Of a DNA stretch of 64,000 bases, positions 52,300-63,848 are shown one piece after another. The notes beneath the pieces were generated by a model. That model did no database searches, was not told the DNA's origin, and saw nothing but the letters and a program-made list of their open reading frames with translations. Numbering within the stretch: position 1 is the first letter of the stretch; each line of letters opens with the position of its first letter. A program made the translations under genes and the position numbers. Origin of the DNA: Sclerurus mexicanus (Eukaryota; Chordata; Aves; Passeriformes; Furnariidae); NCBI GenBank assembly GCA_013396755.1, contig VWZF01003331.1:127617-191616 (forward strand), in the 5' to 3' direction.

Positions 52300-52372
52300 G
52301 CCCATGGCAGAGGGTTTGGAACTAGATGATCTTAAAGACCCTTTCCAACCCAAACCATTCTATTATAACAGA
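52300..52372 (+). mobile_element. Short CR1 3' end, forward
   Basis: CCCATGGCAGAGGGTTTGGA, ACTAGATGATCTTAAAGACC and CCAACCCAAACCATTCTATT match the last part of CR1. The copy is heavily 5' truncated and lies about 270 bases before the LNX2 exon at 52645. Confidence 0.9.
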
Positions 52373-52644
52373 GTAAGTCCACATTCAGAAGGTGTTACAG
52401 CACATTTAGTTCCTGGCTAAAAACCTGCATAGTAGAAGTTTTATGAAAAAGTCAGTATTATCTTGGGGTTCTGCCCAGTAAAATGTATTTTGGCCTTAGA
52501 ATTCAATGTGTTTAATTTTTTTTTACGACGAGTTTAAAGCTGTGCCTTTGAAGAAGACTAATTCCATTCAGTGGAGTGCTCAGATGTTTTGTGCTACAGA
52601 CATGGCTGCAGGCTTGAAGTGTGGTATAAATATTGTCTCCACAG

Positions 52645-52883
52645 GTGTCCTGGGGCTTCTCATCGAAGGGTTGCTCTGGAGAGAAGGAAAACGAGCAAGC
52701 TGCAAACAGAAGCAGAGGGTGAGAGTGGTGTTGGTGGGACGGAACAACCTAGCAGTTTATCTCCGGACACAGATCAGGGAATAGTGCCAGCTGAGCAGAG
52801 CTTTACCTCGCCCGCCCTTCCCGCATGGACAGATGAGCCCTGCATCGACAATCCGCCTTTTGAGGAGAACACAGTAGCAGACA
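52645..52883 (+). CDS. LNX2: LNX2 coding exon (zinc-finger end, NPxF linker)
   Basis: The acceptor is CTCCACAG|G at 52644 and the donor ACA|GTATGT at 52884. The exon encodes C135 to D213 plus the first base of codon 214. It starts with the conserved CPGASHRRVALERRKTS block, closing the TRAF-like zinc finger. A low-complexity, poorly conserved linker follows, then the Numb PTB-binding motif DNPPF (202-206). Human LNX2 has NPAF here, so the X position differs. The linker between RING and PDZ1 is the fastest-changing part of the family, so similarity is low outside these two blocks. Confidence 0.95.
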
Positions 52884-53934
52884 GTATGTCATCACTTATC
52901 TTCTCAAGTCTCTTTTATCAGATGTGGAAACATTTGTGGTGTCAAAGCTTGTCTCTTACCAACTGTGAATGCGCATCTTCGTCTTCGCCTCTTTTCTTTT
53001 GCAGTTTCTGGAAAAATATTAGTGGGTTTCGGTTATGTGTAAGTTTACAGCTGGGATAAAGTCACAGGAAGGAAGAAATATTTCAGTTCGTGTGCCAGAT
53101 ACCATGGTGCTGTATCATCATTTATCATGTCCTGGTGCAGTAGTTCATGTTAATCTCCTTAGTAGGACGGGCCTCACAGTGAGATGGAAGGAGTGTAATT
53201 TCTGTAAAATTACAAAAGTTGTTTTCTAAGATGAGATCTGTTTTTCCCTTTTCCTCCTTGCCCCCAACTGGATCAGCAGCCTTCCCACACATGGAGTGCT
53301 GCCCTGCTCGAGCGAAAAGGCAGCTGAGTTACTCCTGCATCCATCTGCACCGAACGAGCAGTAACACCTCTAGCATCTGGGATTTTAGAGAGGAAGTGCT
53401 GATCCTTACCACAGAGGAAGGTGGTCCTGTCCCCTTCCTTCTCCTCTGTATTTGCCATCCTTTAGCATTCTGCTTTTCCTTCTGTAGTTGTCTCTATGTT
53501 TGCTTCAGAAATGGGCTCCTTCCCTTGACCTGGTAACTCAATAGCAGCTCCTAGTGCAGTTGTGAGACCAGTTCATGAAGATGTTACCCTGGGGTAACCC
53601 CTAAAACACATTTTTATCATCATCACCGAATGCAAATCTGCAAGTGACCCAATGTATGAAATTTATTATAAAGGATGGGATCCAAAGGGTTCAGAATATC
53701 CTTTCCCCATCCAAATGACCCCATTTCAGGAAGCATGGATGCTACTAAGTCATTAGCTGTTTCTAACAAGCTCAGGGTTTCAACAAGTAGTGGAACTAAT
53801 CCATTTGCGCTTTAGTTTGTTGTTAAACCATTGCTTTGTGGCCTGTCCTGAATTATCCTTCAGTGATTTGTTTATTGAAAGTTAATGAAGTAGAAAGGAT
53901 ATTAATCATCTTTCTTTTTGAAAATAATTGGCAG
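52884..53934 (+). other. LNX2 intron 3
   Basis: This is a short intron, with no repeat or other feature recognised. Confidence 0.85.
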
Positions 53935-54134
53935 CAAATCAACAGCCACCTACCTTGCCTGAAGGAGAGATCACTACTATTGAAATTCATCGGTCCAATC
54001 CTTATATCGAATTAGGAATTAGCATAGTGGGTGGCAATGAAACACCTTTGATCAACATTGTCATTCAAGAGGTTTATCGGGATGGGATCATTGCCAGAGA
54101 TGGAAGACTTCTTGCTGGAGACCAAATACTTCAA
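53935..54134 (+). CDS. LNX2: LNX2 coding exon (PDZ1, first part)
   Basis: The acceptor is TTGGCAG|CA at 53934 and the donor CAA|GTATGG at 54135. It encodes codon 214 (ACA across the junction) to Q280. PDZ1 begins near T228, with the carboxylate-binding loop LGIS at 240-243, then the GG loop and the VYRDG..ARDGRL stretch typical of LNX PDZ1. PDZ1 continues in the next exon. Only a few residues differ from mammalian LNX2, for example E239 in place of Q. Confidence 0.96.
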
Positions 54135-57100
54135 GTATGGAACCTAATTATGTATTCTGTCTGCTTGCTTTCCATTTACTCCTTGCAGAACTGCTGTTAA
54201 AATGAGATGGGAGATTTTCCTTTTCAGACTATATTGTGTCAGTGTTAGCATTGCAATTGTCAGTTGGAAGGCAAATTAATATTCAGAGCAGAGCCTGTTG
54301 TTTTAGTACTTTCGGCTATCATGCTTTATGTTGTTTGTCAGACCAGTCCCTGGAATTTTTTCCTCCTTAGCATCTCTTATCAATGCTTAAAATACCAGTT
54401 GTGGGACTTGGTCCTTATTTCAACTTTATGCATGCATTTCAAAGGAACTCAAGGTTATTTCTGGCTAACAAGTTGGCGTAATTTGTCCTATGTAAAAAGC
54501 CATTTGTGGATTGTAAGGTTGGCGTCATCTAAACTGTTATTTTAATCTAGCTTCACTGTTGCCTTCCAAAAGCTAGGCAGTTGACCTGCATCTTTCAGTA
54601 TGTATAAAAGACTGAGTGATAGTCTTCAATGGCATGATTTAAAGCAAGGTGCTCTAAGTATTTCCAAAAACAAAAGTAAACAAAATTAAAATGTAAGTTG
54701 TTTTTGATTGTGTATTTTTGTTACGGCTTTAAGTAATTAGCACAGACAGTATAAAAAGATCAAATTCTATTAATTTTGAAGTTTTAATTTTTATGTTCGG
54801 GGAACAGGTTATTTATAGGACACTTAAGAATGGCAGTAACTGAGTGCTGCATAAACAGGACAGTCCTACAGCTTTTTTCTATTTTTAGTCATTCTACCTG
54901 AAATAATATATTACTGTCAATTCAAAATTACTTCAGCAAGAATGTTTGCTTTTGATCTGGCAGCCTAAGATCAGTCCAAAAGTAGTATCAGCCTTCTTCA
55001 CTTCACTGTTTTGAAATCAAGCCGATAGAAGTAGCTTAAACAGAGTAGTTATGCTTGGAAAGAAATCAGTTTGCACTTCAGAAAATAAAGTCCCTTTTGA
55101 GGAACATGCCTTTTTTCTCTTGTGGAGTGGTATCATAGTGACTGGCCAGAAAACAACCCAAGAGGTTTCCAAAATGTTGTCTTTTGAACAAGTAATTGCA
55201 GACACTGATTGAATGCTGCCTCATTTATTTTGTTACTAAGGGCTCTACTAGGTCAGCAGAATAGGGAGCTTGAGCTCCAGTGAAGCTTTGGAAATTCCTG
55301 CTGTTTGGGCAGCTGTCAGTTATGGTTTCCAAAATAGTAAATGGCAATACATTGGCTGTAAACAGGAATTTAGAAGCTGCAGCAAGTCTTCCCTATCAAT
55401 ATGCTGGCAGTGGGCCTGTCAGATGCTAGAGGGCTGTCCATGAAAGTCCTCCTCTCATGCCAAGGGAGAGGTACAGAGGGTAAAAGCCAAACTTTTTGAA
55501 AGTTACAATACCTTTATTTCTTGGAATTTACCTGTATAGGTGCTGAGCTCTTGCATTAAAATGACCAGGCTTATTCTCTGATGTCTGAAATTATGTGCAA
55601 TTAGATGCAGCTCAGTGTGCACACTTTGATGGAATATTTCTGAAAATTTCTTCAGGGGCTTTTATGAGCAGTAAAGGTCTAAAAGAAAGCCAGAAAGGAC
55701 TGTGAGGTGAAACTCAGCATTTTCTTGCCCAGTCAAACAAGAGGTACTACCTTTTTAAGGTCTGTGGGAACACCATTTAGTAACAGCTACATAAAAGCTT
55801 ATGTTGTCTGCAAGGTACAGATAGGTGCCTAATATTTTCAAAGTGCTCTATAAATTGTCCCTTTTTATGCTGGACTGTGACTGTAATTCATGTAAAGTAT
55901 GTCCTGATGAGAATCTCTTTCCCCAAGAAATGCTAAGACTGTTTTATTCTGAAATTGTGAACTGCCTTGTAAAAAGAAGAATTACATTTTATTGCATATA
56001 TTTTTCTGTGCCCTTTGAATGCTTCCATATTTTATGTATTTACTTCAGCTAGCAACAGCTAAAAATAAAACTGGATTTAACTCAAGGGCTCTGGTGGATG
56101 AGCCACAGTGGTTTTTACAGGGGGCAGCTCTAATTGTTATTTCTTTTAGCGATGCCCCTTTTTCCTTTGCCCAAGGTTACAGCCTGTCTCAGGGCAGTAG
56201 CAGAGGAGGACATGACCATGATTTGGTGTCCAAGCTTGTGGTGCTGCTGGCAGTGGTGGCTTTGTGCTGGGTGTTGGGCTGGAGGTGGCTCTGTGAGGGT
56301 ACAGGGCCCCTTGACCATTCTGAAACCACCACAGCCAAATGGTTTGGCACAGACCTCTGGGAGCCCCTCAGCTCAGATATGTGATGTAAATGTGGCAGCT
56401 GTTGTACACAGATTTCTAGTTCCTCTTTCTTCATGTATGTCTTAAGTTCTAATATTGCAATGAGATGGTGAGAAGCTGCAAGTTCATATTTTTACTTACT
56501 ACGGTTGCAATGGGGAGCTTTAAAAGGCTCAGGTAAGGCAGATCAGTAATAGACCATTTGGTGTTAGTTTCTATCTGCTGACATTGTGGGGTGGGAATTC
56601 CTCCACTAAAGGACAATAGTTTGTGCTAAGGATGAAGTTTTAGTGTTAACTTTGAACCCCTTGTTATAGAACAAGGCAAACACAGCTCTTGAGCTGATTT
56701 TTTGTGGTGCTCCTGTTTTCTGCCAAATCTCATTGCACTGTCAGTTCTTTATACAAGAAATGACTGAAGATTACTGATCTTTCAGTGGGCCACATAACAC
56801 AATTTTTAGTTGTAGGGAGAGAAAGTCTAATCTGTTTTTCATTTACAACTGAATTTTGAGGGATACAGGTTGTATGTCAGAAACTCTGACCTAGTTGAAG
56901 TCTGTGGAAAATCTCTTAAGTTCATACTAAGATTTGAGAATTTAGTACAACCACCTTTTTCTACAGTCCTGACAAACAAATTTCATATTTTGGATTTCAA
57001 GTTTTTAATTTTTTTTTTCCATTGTGGAAGTACTACTTACTGTAAGACACAAACTTGCTTCAGTGATTTGGATATGTTCTTTTTATAGCTATTATTTTAC

Positions 57101-57716
57101 AGTTTTAAGTGGTGCTGGGCTTGACACTGAAAGCACATACAAAGTTCTTGGCCTGGAGAACAAACAGCATAAAGATCTAAGGAAGACAAGTATAGGAGAG
57201 CATGAGAACAAAAACCTTGGCCTCTGATGGCAGTGGGTATTCACTGTTAGAGAGACACTGTCACCATTGTGGGAAAAGGCCTAAAGTTGTGCCAGGGGAA
57301 GTGTAGATTAGGTAGGAAAAATTTCTTTATGGAAAGCTTGTCAAGCACTGGAGCAGGCTGTCCAGGGAAGCGGTGGAGTTACCATCCATGGAGGTGTTTG
57401 AAAGATTTGTAGATGTGGCACTTGGGGATATTTTTTAGTGGTGAACTTGACAGTGCTGGGTTAATGGTTGGATTTGATGATGTTAAGGGTCTTTTCCAAC
57501 CTTAAAATAAATGTCTAAATTGAGCAGCCAGTTGAGTGAGTTTGCAGGAGATGACAGAAGGATAAGAGAGGAAGCCTAGTAGGGTCAGATATGTAGGCTG
57601 CTCTAAGATGGGTTTTGCAGTGGGTGAATTTACTTGGGAAAGGACTTTATTTCCATAACCAGGAAACAACTAAATACATGAAAAGATCATTCTGATGTTT
57701 TGTTTTTGCTTTGCAG
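54135..57716 (+). other. LNX2 intron 4
   Basis: The intron separates the two halves of PDZ1. Apart from the CR1 copy near its end (57240-57512), I see nothing distinctive. Confidence 0.8.
57240..57512 (+). mobile_element. CR1 LINE 3' fragment, forward
   Basis: CACTGGAGCAGGCTGTCCAG, CATCCATGGAGGTGTTTGAA, GGTTGGATTTGATGATGTTA and GGGTCTTTTCCAACCTTAAA mark a CR1 tail of the GGACTTGATGATCTT type. It ends about 200 bases before the PDZ1/PDZ2 exon. Confidence 0.9.
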
Positions 57717-58088
57717 GTCAATAGCTTTGACATAAGCAACGTGTCTCACAACCACGCTCGAGCTGTGCTTTCCCAGCCTTGCTCGGTGCTGCACCTCACG
57801 GTGCTGAGGGAGAGGCGTTTCGGGAGCCGCACGCACAACCACGGGGACACCCCCAGCTCCGTGCGGGAGGACAGCTTCCAAGTGACGCTGCACAAGCGCG
57901 ACTCCAGCGAGCAGCTCGGCATTAAGCTTGTGCGCAGAACGGATGAGCCGGGAGTTTTTATTCTTGACCTTTTGGAAGGGGGGTTGGCTGCTCAGGATGG
58001 CAGGCTCTGCAGCAACGACCGCGTACTTGCGATTAATGGACATGACTTAAAGCATGGGACACCAGAGCTTGCTGCTCAGGTTATACAG
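57717..58088 (+). CDS. LNX2: LNX2 coding exon (end of PDZ1, most of PDZ2)
   Basis: The exon has 124 whole codons (V281-Q404) between GCAG|GTC and CAG|GTAATT. It completes PDZ1 with [14 protein letters not shown] and LHLTVLRE, then enters PDZ2 at about S333 with the binding loop LGIK (347-350) and the block [15 protein letters not shown]2 of the human protein is a peptide-binding module that also interacts with Numb-type partners. The first 240 bases are strikingly GC- and CpG-rich compared with all neighbouring exons and introns. Confidence 0.97.
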
Positions 58089-59584
58089 GTAATTGGCAGT
58101 CCCTGCCTGAGCCCTTAGCTCAGCTTTATTTCTTGAGCAAAGGCTGGGGTCACGTCTGTCCCAGACAGAACAGCCTAAAAGCCTGTGGCAAATGCACATT
58201 GTAGTGATTTATGCTCTGGAAATAATAGTCCACAACTGAGTCTGCTTTGGCACCTAGCAGATTAACTTCACCTCCTCAGAAGGAAAAGTGCATTAGTCTT
58301 CCCTGGCATGCAGCCTGAAGGTTAGATGATGGCTCATGTGACCAAGCAGAGTAGCTTGTTGTAGCCTACTGCTTAGTAGGAAAAAAAAAAAAGTTTATTG
58401 TTGTTATTCTATTTATGTATGTATTGTATTTTAATCTCAGTAAACTCTATAAAAGTGGGCTTTATTTTGTATTGATTTGCCTGTGCATGGAATTGAGTTA
58501 AAAACAAGAAAGCAGTTTGTCAAACTTCTTTAAGTCAACAGGTAGCAGCTTGGAAGTCAAATAGAGGTCTTTCATAAGTTCTGCATGGAAAGACTCATTT
58601 TCTGAGTGTTCAGAAAAGGCTTATTCCCAGTGTCTGGCTCTGCTCTGGACACAAATATTACCCAAAGCTTGATGCAGTGTGACATATGACCCTTCCCTGT
58701 TCCCACAGGGAAACCATTACTCCATGCCTTTCTCCCAGTCTGTAAGGAAACAGCTGCAGCACTTGGCTGCTTCCTGCTGATAGGATGTTGGTGAAAATTG
58801 CTCTCCTTTTAGGAAAGTTGGAACATACCAGTAGTAGGTTCTTGCAGTCTAGTGCCGTGATCTTTGCCTAACCCAGCAGCACATAGAGAGCTCTAATACA
58901 AATAAGTAGTAGATATTTGTTTCAGGAACCATTTCAGGAGCTTTCCTTGCAGTGAAAGGAAAATAGCAATGATCTTAGGAATTGTCATTTCAGTTTCCCA
59001 GTTTTTGTATAGAGTGATCACAGTTTGACATTGGGTAACTTCTGCCTTTCTATTGAGGTGTGGTTTTGCAGGAATAGGCGTTCATGATTTGTTTAACATC
59101 TGGCAACTGAGTCTCCTGATATTCCCCAAACTCCAGAATTTGATGGACTGCTCATGTATGATGTCTTTCTTGGGAGTGTCTTTGGGAAGTACTAGAGGTG
59201 TTCAGAGCTTTTGACCAAAATCTGCAGATTTTGGAGCCATCACATAGGCATTTCTTCCATTTATTGCTGTGTGTTGGTGAAGTTTGCAGAGTCTGCAAAT
59301 GGAATGGGGTGAAAATGTTTGAAGCTTTGTAACACAAAGTGAGAGACAGTCCTTTTGACAAAGGATTTCCACTTGATGTAAATTTAACATTAAAGGTGAA
59401 GTGTTAATATCCCCTCCATTTGGGGGGGAAATGGCAAAAAGAAGTAAGGAAGGAACAGTGCAGTCTAAGCAGGACCTGGGAAACAGGTTCTGCTGTTGTC
59501 TTGTTTCACATTTTGTCATGTTTTCCTCCCTCTCTGATAATCAATATCCTATCAAACTTGACGACTTTGTCTTGTGTTCAACAG
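58089..59584 (+). other. LNX2 intron 5
   Basis: No repeat family or extra exon is recognised. A short A run lies at about 58380-58392. Confidence 0.8.
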
Positions 59585-59731
59585 GCTAGCGGGGAGAGAG
59601 TGAATTTGATCATCTCTAGACCCCTGAAGTCACAGACAGTCAGTATTATCCGAGACACCGGGACTCACAATAGCAACTCATACCAACACCAGTCCCAGCA
59701 GCTGTTTCATAGCAGACCTAACTCACATAAG
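59585..59731 (+). CDS. LNX2: LNX2 coding exon (end of PDZ2, linker)
   Basis: This exon has 49 whole codons (A405-K453). The acceptor is CAACAG|GCT. ASGERVNLIISRP finishes PDZ2. The rest is a flexible linker rich in S, H and Q before PDZ3, ending NSHK as in the family. The donor is AAG|GTTGGT, which departs from consensus at +3 and +6. Read-through into the intron would add about 36 foreign residues before a stop at 59837-59839, giving a form without PDZ3 and PDZ4. Confidence 0.94.
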
Positions 59732-61937
59732 GTTGGTGTTTCTCCTTCTGAGAGGTATAAATACATTTTACTCATGGGATTGTCTAAGTGTCTAGCAAGA
59801 CAAACTAGAAGAAAGGATTATATCTTCTTTTTTACTTAATGAAAAAAAATGGTGATGACTTTCAAGTGCTCAAGTCCTGCATCATGTCTGGAGTGGGAAC
59901 AAAATGTACACAACAGCTTTTCAGTATGTTTTTGGATTTTCTGACTGCAGTGGAAGAAGCAACTGCTGTGAGATCATACAGCTGCAGTTGTTAGACCTTG
60001 TCTAATACAGTGGCTCATGTGTTATTCCTTCATGGAAGAACTGTTATTCAAGAATGTTATGTTTTTGTTGCCACTGGCTTCAACCAGCAAGGACAGGAGG
60101 TGTGGTGTCCAGCTTACAAAGAGCATGTTGGAGGGACGTGTCATCTCCTCCATGAGTCAGCAGACCTGGCTGCAAGACTGCTGAGTTCTGCATGGTCTCA
60201 AGCAGGAAGAGAAAGGCAAAATGAAGAGCCTTTCATGAAACTAGTTTCAAATTATCTGGGAAGCCTGCAGGAATAAAACCTGTGCTTGAGATGTTTCTGT
60301 AGTTAGAAAAATATGACTTCTTACTGTTAAAAAGTTGATCTTGTGAAATAATTGCCATGTTGACCACGTCCGCTCTATTGGCATTACTGTTTCATATCAT
60401 ACTTCTGTTGGGAGGATTTACATCTGTTGATAGTATTTTCTTTTAAAAAGTTTGGGTCATTTCAGAAAAAAACAAATGAGGCTCTGGAAAGTTGTCTCCT
60501 TCTGAGAGACAAAGGTGAGGCTCCTAAATACCGTGGCTGTTAGTACTACAACAGCGGGCCATACCAACACAATGATTGCAGCTCATCAATATCAGAGCTT
60601 GAACCCACTTTCCATGTGCCAGCATGGGTTGTGCTCATACCACAGTTCCAAAGTTGATCTGGTGGCAGATTTCCTTCATGTATTAGTACTGTCCGTGGGC
60701 TCTTTCAAAGTGGGAAGTCCCGTATAACTGCAAGTGAACATTTCCTGTGTTTCTTGTCATTTATCTTTCTCTCTCTCTCTCATTAACCTGCACTTTAGAA
60801 GCCTTGTGGCTTAAAATTGTGTGGCAGAAACCAGGAAGTCCTAAAGCCTGAAGACTTAAGAAGGAACTGTCTTTATAAGTTATGTTTTTATGTTTACATA
60901 TAGCTACATACCTGATTAACATGTATGAGAGGACCAGAGTCAGTCAGAAGGAGCACATTGCATTGCAGTTTGAAGAAGACAGTTGCAAGAGAAAGCAGGA
61001 AAATATTTCTATATTTATAGTTGGAAGAATCTCCCAGGCTATTTCTTCTCTTATTTTGGATTCCTTGCAAGTATTCTGTCCATTTAAGTCCACTACAGGT
61101 GTATGTGTAGTGGTTTGAATGTTCCACTACATAGCCTGAAGAGGAAAGGCATCAGCAAATAAAATTTACCTTGATTCAGGTTTAGATCTTTTTGACTGGG
61201 CAAAACTAAATACAGGCTAAACTTTATCATTCAATTGTCAGAAAATTAAATACAAGATCTCTTCTTGCTTCAATTTTGAGTTTTTGTTGTAATCCTTAGG
61301 AAGTCTGTCCAAGGTACCCCTTATGAGCCCTTAGCATCAATTGGCCTTAGTTTATGCTCTGGGAGGGTCTACATACCAACTGCAAAAGAAAACATGATAT
61401 ATAAGGGCTTTAAAGAGTCTCTTTTTGTCATCATGAAAACACATGTGTTTTCATTTCTTAGGAGCTTCTTTGTAGTTCTGGGACATATTCTGCTGATAAA
61501 TGAAGTAATGCTGATGTTCACCAGGACATCAAAAGATTTGTTTCTGGTTTGTCTCCAGTCTTTTGATGATACAGATTTGTGGTGCAGTCCTAAAATTTAG
61601 CCTGCTCCAGTGCAAGATGTTAAGAAAAACTAGACTGAAATTTTCAAGATGGGCCTTTATAACATTTCTAACTATATTTAAGTATCTATGTGTATGAGGG
61701 GTTTATTTTTTTGTTTGGTTTGAGTTTTTTCCAGGGTGTGGGATGGGAGGGGTGATCTGATCTGAAGGAAATCCAGACAAAGCTGATTTCCACTACTTAG
61801 TCCTTTTAAACTGTTCTGTGAAAGTGCCAAAGTGTAGCTTTGGGGTGTATTTAGTTGTGTTTTGTTCTGGGGTTTGGGTTTTGGTTGGTCGAGTGTTTTC
61901 CTTAGTTTTAACAGTGTTATTTATCTTTGTCAAACAG
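59732..61937 (+). other. LNX2 intron 6
   Basis: No extra exon is recognised. A short CT run lies at about 60768-60781. The frame of the preceding exon stays open until 59839. Confidence 0.8.
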
Positions 61938-62115
61938 GATCTCTCCCAGTGTGTTACATGCCAAGAAAAGCACATTACTGTGAAAAAAGAGCCTCATGAA
62001 TCTCTGGGAATGACAGTGGCGGGAGGCAGAGGCAGCAAAAGTGGCGAACTGCCCATCTTTGTGACAAGTGTACAGCCTCATGGGTGTTTGGCAAGAGATG
62101 GCAGGATTAAACGAG
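61938..62115 (+). CDS. LNX2: LNX2 coding exon (PDZ3, first part)
   Basis: The exon encodes D454 to R512 plus one base, between CAAACAG|GAT and CGAG|GTGGGG. It begins [17 protein letters not shown] and carries the PDZ3 binding loop LGMT (476-479), then an [14 protein letters not shown] stretch and [11 protein letters not shown]. This block is almost identical to human LNX2 and strongly supports the assignment. Phase 1 at the end matches the next exon. Confidence 0.97.
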
Positions 62116-63848
62116 GTGGGGCTTGGCTTCCCTGCTGGCACGTGTGACCTCTTATTGCTTTTTGATGTCTAGATTCTCTGGAGTCAGTTGGTGTCAAAAA
62201 GTCTTTCCACAGGTGTAGGAAAATGCTTATGGATGCTTTTCTTCATGATTCAGTAATGGAAATACAGTATTTGGTATCATGCTTCCACCTTTTCTGGGAA
62301 GGAGATGTTTAGAGCATTATAGCAGGGGAAGTTGGTAAGACCAGGAAATGCCTGATTAAATTCTTTAAAGCTGACGGTAATCCCCTGAGCTGAGGGTCTG
62401 GTGTGACACTTTGCTCTGTAGCACACGCGTCCTGGTTTTGTGTTTAGTTTAGTGGGCTGGACCACATCTGTGTCCAAGGAATCTCTGTTCCCCAGTATAA
62501 TATCTGAACAGCAGAGATGCTCTGATGACAGGCCACAGCTTACCCATGTTAACCTTTCCCCAGAAGCTACATCAGTATTGATACTGATTCCCAAATGCTT
62601 TCTTCTTCTCTGGGACAGCTTGGATTTGCCAGTTCTCAGATGTGCTGCGGCACCTGCTCTTGTTCCTTGGCTTTGCGAAAGGGAAGAAGGAGGTGCAGGT
62701 TAGACTCAGCATAGGTGAAGGCAGTCTTGCATGATTCATAGCAAAGCATTTGATGATTAAAATGTATTATGTCATATATGAAACAAAGACTGCCTATAAT
62801 ATCTCTGCAATTCACAGTTCACAGAATTACAGAATGTTTTAGGAAAGAAATTTAGGAAAAAAACTTCACAGATTGTACATTTAAAAAGAACAGTGTGGGA
62901 GCATCCTTATATGTTTCTGAGAGAGGGAGATTTGCACCCACACACCAGCAGGTATGCTTTCTTTTTCTGTACTACTATGAAAAACACACTTGATAGAAGA
63001 ACCACTATTGTTCTCTCATTGTGTAACATTAAAGTGGCCACAGCAGCTACTGGGAGGAAAAACCTATTAAAAACTGAGTCTCATTCCAAATGTGACCCAG
63101 GTGTTTGCACTTCTGCTTTGTTTTTTCTGGCTTTCATTGGTAAGACATTGTGTGAAAAAGGAGACTATCACTGCTTGGTATTTAGTAACATTCTTGTTTT
63201 CATCCTCAGGCTTTTTTAAAATATTCTGAAATGAAATCATAATTGTGGCAATTTCTTTAGTGGGTTTGACTCTTTCCAGATTATCTTTGTAGCGATGCTC
63301 AGTTTCTTTCTTTGAATTAACTGGGTTTTGTACCAAACTTTCCAGAAGATTTTGAATTCCATTTTTTTCTCCCAAGTAACAAGCAAAACCAGATGACTTA
63401 AAATACTCTGTGGAACCCTGCTTATCTACAAAAATTGGTTACTTTGAGGTTCCTGTATTATTCCTTCCATCATTCTTCCTTCCCTTTTAAGGTTAGGGTG
63501 AACCTAAGATCCACCACTGGAAACAATTGTGTCCTGGCATCTGCAGTAGCAGTTGCAGCCAAGGTGGTGAGATGCTTAGGTAATTTATATTTCAAATTTT
63601 CAGTGCAATATACCATAAAATATTTGGTGTGTTACGCGGAAATAAATTATACTGATCCAGCTTAATCATTCAATACATTAATGTTTCAAACTGACAGTAT
63701 AATGCTTCAGAGCTATTTACATTTTTGGTCTGTTAGTTCACTGTCTCAGGTCCAAAAAATACAGTATGAAATGAGACCCTGGCATGGGAGGTGCTGTCAG
63801 TAGGAAGGACTGTCAGACTGATGTGTTCTCCCTTGTGCCTTTGAACAG
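62116..63848 (+). other. LNX2 intron 7
   Basis: This intron lies within PDZ3. A possible worn CR1 head (CACAGAATTACAGAATG near 62820) is too short to call. Nothing else was noted. Confidence 0.8.

Larger units (their letters stand above)
45519..52644 (+). other. LNX2 intron 2
   Basis: This intron contains the G-rich tract at 46593-46690, the (CCAA)n tract at 48548-48620, an A-rich run near 49819-49833, CR1 copies at 50775-51120 and 52300-52372, and a microsatellite at 51139-51169. No further exon is recognised. Confidence 0.7.

Noticed and set aside
62815..62860. Possible CR1 head remnant (CACAGAATTACAGAATG)
   Set aside because: The match is too short and the following sequence does not continue as CR1.
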